Assembly (NCBI GenBank): GCA_025964405.1 | Contig: JAOPYW010000058.1 | Location: forward strand, 1-25,913 | Direction of reading: 5' to 3' | Origin: Thermoleophilia bacterium | GTDB lineage: Bacteria; Actinomycetota; Thermoleophilia; Gaiellales; SKUG01 | DNA length: 25,913 nucleotides | Shown: one piece after another, positions 22,092 to 25,913 of the stretch | Numbering within the stretch: position 1 is the stretch's first letter | How the letters are laid out: the number at the start of each line of letters is the position of its first letter | The notes under the pieces: model-generated | Databases searched by the model: none | Told to the model about the DNA's origin: nothing | Seen by the model: the letters and a program-made list of their open reading frames with translations, nothing else | Position numbers and translations under genes: made by a program

Positions 22092-22574
22092 TCACTCGCG
22101 TTGGGATAGCAGGAGCGTCAGTCCGACAGCGGCAGCCGACGCACACAGAAGGCCCACCGTGAACACGGTGCCGTCGTGACCGTACTGACCGACCGTGATG
22201 AGGCCCATCGCGCCGTTCACGAACGCGAGCGAAAAGAGCGCGACAACGAACGCCTGCCACAGGCCAAGTCGCCTGTCAGTCGCCCTATTCACCCGCCGAC
22301 GCAACAGCCACGCGAATACGATTGCGGCGGGCACCAGAGAACTGGCCGTGTAGCTCGCCCAACGCCCCACCGTAGGATCCGGTCCACTCACGAATCCGAA
22401 GTGGAGCACACCGACGAGGAACCAGAATGGCACAAGCAGCGGCGCAACGAGCAGCGCGACAAGCAGAACTACGGCGGCTACGGCTCTCGATTCGGCCTTC
22501 ACGATGTCTGTCGTCTTCCGTCTCGGTGGCATGGCCTGCGCGGGGCTCTGATCCATGTCTGATTCACCGTACAC
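22092..22574 (-). CDS. Four-helix membrane protein of the integrative element
   Basis: A 160-residue integral membrane protein that I do not recognise. After a short basic cytoplasmic start (PPRRKTTDIVKAESR) there are four hydrophobic segments: AVAAVVLLVALLVAPLLVPF (about 31-55), WASYTASSLVPAAIVFAWLL, WQAFVVALFSLAFVNGAMGL and TVFTVGLLCASAAAVGLTLL, separated by short charged loops (RRRVNRATDRR). I chose the GTG at 22574 because AGGG lies six bases upstream; the ATG at 22556 (MDQSPAQAM) is the alternative. Cargo of this kind on small elements often acts in host-phage exclusion, but nothing here proves that. Confidence 0.7.
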   Translation of the reverse strand: MYGESDMDQSPAQAMPPRRKTTDIVKAESRAVAAVVLLVALLVAPLLVPFWFLVGVLHFGFVSGPDPTVGRWASYTASSLVPAAIVFAWLLRRRVNRATDRRLGLWQAFVVALFSLAFVNGAMGLITVGQYGHDGTVFTVGLLCASAAAVGLTLLLSQRE

Positions 22575-22778
22575 GCTCGACCCTGTATCTGAAACCCTCA
22601 GCCGCCCTGGCTTCGCGCTCCAGCGTTCCCGCCTCAGATGTGCGGAAGCGGAGGCTCGATGCGCAGTAGGGGCGCATACAAGCGTGTGCCATTGGCGGCG
22701 GATCGGGCCGGCTTGCTGAAGCGTCGTATGGGGAGGAAGCCATCGCCACCGGGGTAGATATCGCGAAACAGCCCGCAG
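22575..22778. other. Gap next to integrase 3' end
   Basis: 204 bp without a supported gene. A stop-free minus-strand frame from about 22815 to 22640 reads protein-like (GLFRDIYPGGDGFLPIRRF) but has no ATG, GTG or TTG start after its upstream stop, so it is either a relic or chance. Confidence 0.4.
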
Positions 22779-23984
22779 TCAATCCACGAGCGCGAGCCGC
22801 CGCCAGGCGGTCAAGGTGTCGTGATTTTCTCCGTTGTCGGGCGCATCGATGCGCGCGAGTGGGCGGCGACGCCGCTCGTGGATCGCTTGGCGAGCAGTCC
22901 TGACGCGTTCCACGGCTGGCAGTCCATGTTCGTCGATGTACTCAGCGAACACGTGGGCATACGTGTTGAGGCACATCGTCGGCGAGTGGCCGGCTTGGGC
23001 AGCCGCGTAGATCGGGCTGCGACCTTCTTCGATCAGGAGTGACACGAACGTATGCCGCAAGTCGTACGGGCGCGCGGCGTTCAGACCTGCTTCGCGAGCC
23101 GCCGGCTGGAACACTCGGTTCCGCCAGTTCGCCCAGTCCTCGGATCGGAGCAGCCCGCCCGAGGGGTTCCCAAAGATTGGTGCCTCTGGACTTGGGTAGC
23201 CCTTGTGCGCCATGAGTCGCTCGAGATCGTCTCGGAGCGGCTGCATGATGGCGACGGTGCGCTCGATTCCAGTCTTGGTGTCCTTGATCGTGCCGTTCGA
23301 GTTCGACTTCGTGACGCGGATGTTGCGGGCGCCGATGTCGCTCCACATGAGCGCGAGCGCTTCGCCTGGTCGGAGCCCGGAGTAGGCGAGCACGCTGATC
23401 AGCGTGGCGTCACGGACCCGGCCCTGTTCGAGCAGCCACTGGCGCATCAGCTCGACCCGTTCGGGAGCGATCACTGTCGCCGACTTGGTCCGGGGCTGCT
23501 TCGGCTTGCGGCAGGCGCGTGCAGGGTTTGTCGGAATGCGATTCCATTCCACGGCGCGCTGGAGCATCGACTGCAGCAGGTGCATCGCCTTGAGTACCGT
23601 GGGCGTTGGCTTCTCGGCGGCGAGCGCTGCCTGCCATCGCTGGATGACGAATGGATCGCTGCACAGCTCCCCGAGCGTGAAGTCGCCCAATGGTTCGTCG
23701 AGGTATAGGCGCCAGACGCTGCGCGCCTGCTTCTGGGTCGACGCTGCATGATGCGGCTTGGAGTACGCCTCGAACCACTCGGCCGCGTACTCGCGCAGCG
23801 ACTGTTCACGGGTATCCATCAGCGCCAGTTCGCCCAGGCGCTTGCGGCGCCGCACCTCGAGCAGCCAATCTTCTGCATCGCGCTTGCGGTCGAAAGTCTT
23901 GCGGCGCTTCTTACCGGCCGGCGTGAACCACCGCACGGTCCATGCCGTCGTTCCGTCGTCGCGGCTGCGTTTCATGACTGACAT
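22779..23984 (-). CDS. int: Tyrosine site-specific integrase
   Basis: A 401-residue phage-type integrase of usual length. The N-terminal arm-binding domain has the pattern WTVRWFTPAGKKRRKTFDRK, the core-binding SAM-like domain spans about residues 60-165, and the catalytic domain carries Arg in SGLRPGEAL, the box II motif YDLRHTF (the first His of HxxR is Tyr, common in actinobacterial integrases), His in AGHSP and the nucleophile Tyr in NTYAHVF. GGAAGG nine bases upstream supports the ATG at 23984 (MSVMKRSRDD); the frame extends 15 codons further. It reads away from attR and presumably mediates insertion into tRNA-Thr. Confidence 0.95.
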   Translation of the reverse strand: MSVMKRSRDDGTTAWTVRWFTPAGKKRRKTFDRKRDAEDWLLEVRRRKRLGELALMDTREQSLREYAAEWFEAYSKPHHAASTQKQARSVWRLYLDEPLGDFTLGELCSDPFVIQRWQAALAAEKPTPTVLKAMHLLQSMLQRAVEWNRIPTNPARACRKPKQPRTKSATVIAPERVELMRQWLLEQGRVRDATLISVLAYSGLRPGEALALMWSDIGARNIRVTKSNSNGTIKDTKTGIERTVAIMQPLRDDLERLMAHKGYPSPEAPIFGNPSGGLLRSEDWANWRNRVFQPAAREAGLNAARPYDLRHTFVSLLIEEGRSPIYAAAQAGHSPTMCLNTYAHVFAEYIDEHGLPAVERVRTARQAIHERRRRPLARIDAPDNGENHDTLTAWRRLALVD

Positions 23985-24251
23985 TGGGGGATGCCTTCCA
24001 GCAATCACGCGTGGGGCGCGCGAGGTCACATTCGGTTATGCGGCACGACCAGCCGGTGCGACAAGCACCACCCGGCCATCGGTCGGAAACAGCACGACTG
24101 ACATCGTTCCAATGGGTCCAAAATGGGTCCATGAGGGTCAGAAACGCCCCGAAACGCGCCGAACACCGACACGCTCAGAATAGGCCGATACGCAGGAAGA
24201 ATCCATGTCTGACGAGCCATCGCGAACAGGCCCAAAACCCCGTTGGCTCGG
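23985..24251. promoter_or_regulatory. Integrase upstream / attachment-arm region
   Basis: 267 bp between the integrase start and attR. It holds the arm-type repeat and a tandem 10-bp repeat GAAACGCCCC / GAAACGCGCC (24141-24160), a further candidate recombination-protein site. The integrase promoter must be here; no clear -35/-10 pair is seen. Confidence 0.45.
24109..24131 (+). repeat. Arm-type repeat, right copy
   Basis: Identical over 23 nt to 21083-21105 (unit ATGGGTCC twice), 120 bp inside attR and in the same orientation. Supports assignment as an integrase arm site. Confidence 0.6.
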
Positions 24252-24295
24252 ATGGTAAGGAAGGGGTCATCGGTTCAATCCCGATCGAGGGCTTA
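24252..24295 (+). repeat. attR core (displaced 3' part of tRNA-Thr)
   Basis: 44 nt identical to attL. It contains only the anticodon loop onward, with no D-arm or 5' acceptor strand, so it is not a functional tRNA gene. It marks the original chromosomal end. Confidence 0.93.
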
Positions 24296-24297
24296 CG

Positions 24298-24325
24298 AAA
24301 ACCCGCTGGAAACGGCGGGTTTTTT
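24298..24325. terminator. Intrinsic terminator after attR (original tRNA terminator)
   Basis: CCCGC (24302-24306) and GCGGG (24315-24319) followed by six T and preceded by AAAA. It differs from the copy at 21019-21046 by one loop-side base. It is positioned to terminate the leftward gene ending at 24359 as well. Confidence 0.85.
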
Positions 24326-24358
24326 CGTGTCCTCGGCGTGTCGCGTTATCGACGCTGG

Positions 24359-24637
24359 TCACGATTTTGGGAACAGGCCTTCGTCTGCGGGTGCGTTGGG
24401 GAACACCGGGCCTCGTTCGATGATCGGCTCGGTCCACCCGCTGAGCCGGCGCATCTCGTCACCCTGCACCTGCATCGCCTCGAACCACTCGTTCGCGAGA
24501 TCAGCGTCGTGGATGACACCGTTCGCATCCCGTGCCGCTTCGAGCCGCGCCACGAGGTCAGGATCCAATGGAGGGATGATCGATCCGTCCTCGTTCACGA
24601 TGGTGCCGTCCGGCAGGCGTTCGCGCTCATCCTTCAT
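24359..24637 (-). CDS. Small acidic hypothetical protein
   Basis: 92 residues, unrecognised. It starts MKDERERLPDGTIVNEDGSI, then a helix-rich acidic middle (DPDLVARLEAARDANGVIHD, NEWFEAMQ) and ends in PADEGLFPKS. There are no Cys, membrane segments or signal peptide, so it is probably cytosolic. The ATG at 24637 lacks a clear ribosome site, and the frame is open upstream across the divergent gene, which I treat as a shadow. It is the first chromosomal gene after the element and ends just before the bidirectional terminator. Confidence 0.6.
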   Translation of the reverse strand: MKDERERLPDGTIVNEDGSIIPPLDPDLVARLEAARDANGVIHDADLANEWFEAMQVQGDEMRRLSGWTEPIIERGPVFPNAPADEGLFPKS

Positions 24638-24716
24638 GCACGGGTCATCGGCACCCCGGCCTGATGTCGAGAGGACGGAGGATTCCACTTCACCGGCGAT
24701 GGACAGGGCATCCACC

Positions 24717-25322
24717 ATGACGACTGACCTGCTCATGGCTGGCCTCGTGGCGGCAGTGACCCCCGCGCCGCTCGTGCTCGTGCTCGTGCTGGTCGGCCGC
24801 GGCGGGCGGCTGCGCCAGGCCGCTGCCGCTGCGGTGACGGTGCTCGTCACGCTGGGTGTGTCGGCGGAGCTGTTCCGGCGCCTGTCGGTGCGCCTGCCGT
24901 CGGCCGGTGGCGGCTCGACGTCCCTGCTCCTCGGCATCGCCTTCATCGTCGTCGCCGGCGTCGTGTTCGCCGTCGCTCGGCTCGGGCGCCGTCGTCGCGA
25001 GCTGCCCTGGGTCGACCTGCTCGATGCAGCTGGCCCGGCCCGGGTCGCGCTGATCACCGCGCTGCTCGTCGCCTGCAACATCAAGAACCAGGCCCTCGTG
25101 GCGATCGCGGTGCAGGACGCCTCGTGGTCGGCACCGCTGCTCTACGCGCTCATCGGAGTGAGTGGACCGTTCGCGCTCCTGGTCGCCGGCGCGCTGCTTC
25201 GCGACCGCCGCCATCATCTCCACACCGTGCACGACTGGCTCGAGCGTCGCCAGACGCAGCTGGCGGTGATCACCTTCGCCGTGGTGGGCGGCGTCCTGCT
25301 CATGACGGGCTTGGCGCGATGA
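24717..25322 (+). CDS. GAP/LysE-like membrane protein
   Basis: A 201-residue integral membrane protein with about six hydrophobic segments: LLMAGLVAAVTPAPLVLVLV, then LRQAAAAAVTVLVTLGVSAE, LLLGIAFIVVAGVVFAVARL, and further helices at ALITALLVAC, APLLYALIGVSGPFALLVAG and LAVITFAVVGGVLLMTGLA. The topology and the NIKNQALVAIAV motif after the central loop resemble the GAP family (Sap, sulfolipid-addressing protein; LysE superfamily). Likely a transporter or exporter of small or lipid-linked molecules; the substrate is unknown. I use the ATG at 24717; an in-frame ATG at 24699 is possible. Confidence 0.75.
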   Translation: MTTDLLMAGLVAAVTPAPLVLVLVLVGRGGRLRQAAAAAVTVLVTLGVSAELFRRLSVRLPSAGGGSTSLLLGIAFIVVAGVVFAVARLGRRRRELPWVDLLDAAGPARVALITALLVACNIKNQALVAIAVQDASWSAPLLYALIGVSGPFALLVAGALLRDRRHHLHTVHDWLERRQTQLAVITFAVVGGVLLMTGLAR

Positions 25323-25414
25323 ATCCACGGCTCCATGGGGCCCGTCCGCGAATGCCTCGCTCGATCGAACATTTCTGCTCAAGAACGGCCTGCGCGGAAC
25401 CGATCTGAACAGCC

Positions 25415-25913
25415 ATGCCTGCTCCCCGTTCGCTCTCCGTGCTCGTCTCGATATCCCTCCTCGCGCTGCTCGCCGCAGGCGCAGCTCCCGCCTTCGGGGC
25501 CGGCGAGGCCGTGACGTACCAGAACACCCTCGGCCACGACGGCGCGTCGACGACCACGTTGCCGGCGACCCCGGCCCTGAAGTGGAACCGTGACCTCGGC
25601 AACCTCGTCTCCTACCCCGTGGTCGCACGCAACAAGGCATTCGTGACCGTCAAGGCCGCCAGCAGCGTCACGGTCACGGCACTGAACCTCAGCACGGGCG
25701 CGACAGTGTGGACGCAGTCACTCTCGTCGTCGTCCTACGCCGTCACGCCGGCCTACGACGACGGCCGGATCTTCGTCGTCTCCGGGAGCGGTCTCGCGGC
25801 GGCCTACAACGCCGACACCGGCGTGCAGCTCTGGACCCGCCAGCTGTCACAGTCCTCGTTCTCGTCGCCGCCGACTGCGGCCAACGGGCTCGTCTACTAC
25901 GGGGGCGCGGGCT
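25415..25913 (+). CDS. Secreted PQQ-type beta-propeller repeat protein (3' end beyond window)
   Basis: 166 codons are visible and the frame is open at the window edge. A signal peptide (MPAPRSLSVLVSISLLALLA, cleavage likely after AFGA) precedes PQQ-like propeller blades: LKWNRDLGNLVSYPVVARNK, LNLSTGATVWTQSLSS, YNADTGVQLWTRQLSQ and PPTAANGLVYYGGAG. The repeated (S/D)TG-x2-(V/L)W pattern closes each blade. No PQQ enzyme residues can be judged from this part, so it is best read as a surface or extracellular scaffold or binding propeller. The 92-bp upstream gap holds no clear promoter. Confidence 0.88.
   Translation, partial: MPAPRSLSVLVSISLLALLAAGAAPAFGAGEAVTYQNTLGHDGASTTTLPATPALKWNRDLGNLVSYPVVARNKAFVTVKAASSVTVTALNLSTGATVWTQSLSSSSYAVTPAYDDGRIFVVSGSGLAAAYNADTGVQLWTRQLSQSSFSSPPTAANGLVYYGGAG

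Noticed and set aside
22564..22782. Frame starting with TTG in a TTGA overlap with the integrase stop
   Set aside because: Composition is Ala/Ser/Arg/Pro filler with no Xis-like motif; overlap geometry alone is not enough.
22640..22815. Protein-like minus-strand frame (GLFRDIYPGGDGFLPIRRF) as an excisionase or relic gene
   Set aside because: No start codon after the upstream stop and no helix-turn-helix pattern; it could be a relic but cannot be supported.
24252..24292. Second tRNA-Thr gene
   Set aside because: Only the anticodon loop to the 3' end is present; D-arm and 5' acceptor strand are missing, so it is the attR copy.

Overview
The window comes from a high-GC, GC3-rich bacterial chromosome that is most likely actinobacterial. 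Markers are GlgE/TreS-maltokinase metabolism, an actinobacterial Holin-X protein beside a DUF3618 protein, DUF1990 proteins and a CGNR-type zinc finger. I cannot place it to order; Thermoleophilia or Acidimicrobiia are guesses.

Region 1 (1-13203, minus strand) is one alpha-glucan/trehalose operon read glgE > treS-mak > malQ-glgB > treZ > glgX, with glgX running off the left edge. Every junction overlaps or nearly touches. Two genes are fusions: trehalose synthase with maltokinase, and 4-alpha-glucanotransferase with glycogen branching enzyme. Together they link trehalose, maltose-1-phosphate, branched alpha-glucan and its debranching.

Region 2 (13371-17537) is an ordinary mix: a MarR regulator divergent from glgE, a CGNR-like regulator with altered zinc-finger residues, a flavodoxin-type reductase, and an operon of a short-chain dehydrogenase followed by two DUF1990-type proteins.

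Region 3 (17538-20853) holds a three-gene envelope/stress cassette (helical membrane protein, Holin-X, DUF3618), a GC-rich hairpin, a small exported protein and an SRPBCC protein. The SRPBCC protein appears to carry a broken remnant of the Rossmann domain that normally follows it in TIGR01777-type fusions.

Region 4 (20943-24325) is a tRNA-Thr(GGT) gene into which a 3.28-kb integrative element has inserted. The element is bounded by exact 44-nt direct repeats that start at the anticodon loop. It has a tyrosine integrase, a 23-nt repeat just inside both ends (probable integrase arm sites), a 4-helix membrane protein, a small secreted protein, and a highly structured non-coding stretch with a 90-nt tract containing one G followed by a 26-bp perfect inverted repeat. 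This stretch is the least explained part of the window.

Region 5 (24359-25913) resumes the chromosome: a small hypothetical protein, a GAP/LysE-like membrane protein and the start of a secreted PQQ-type beta-propeller protein cut by the right edge.
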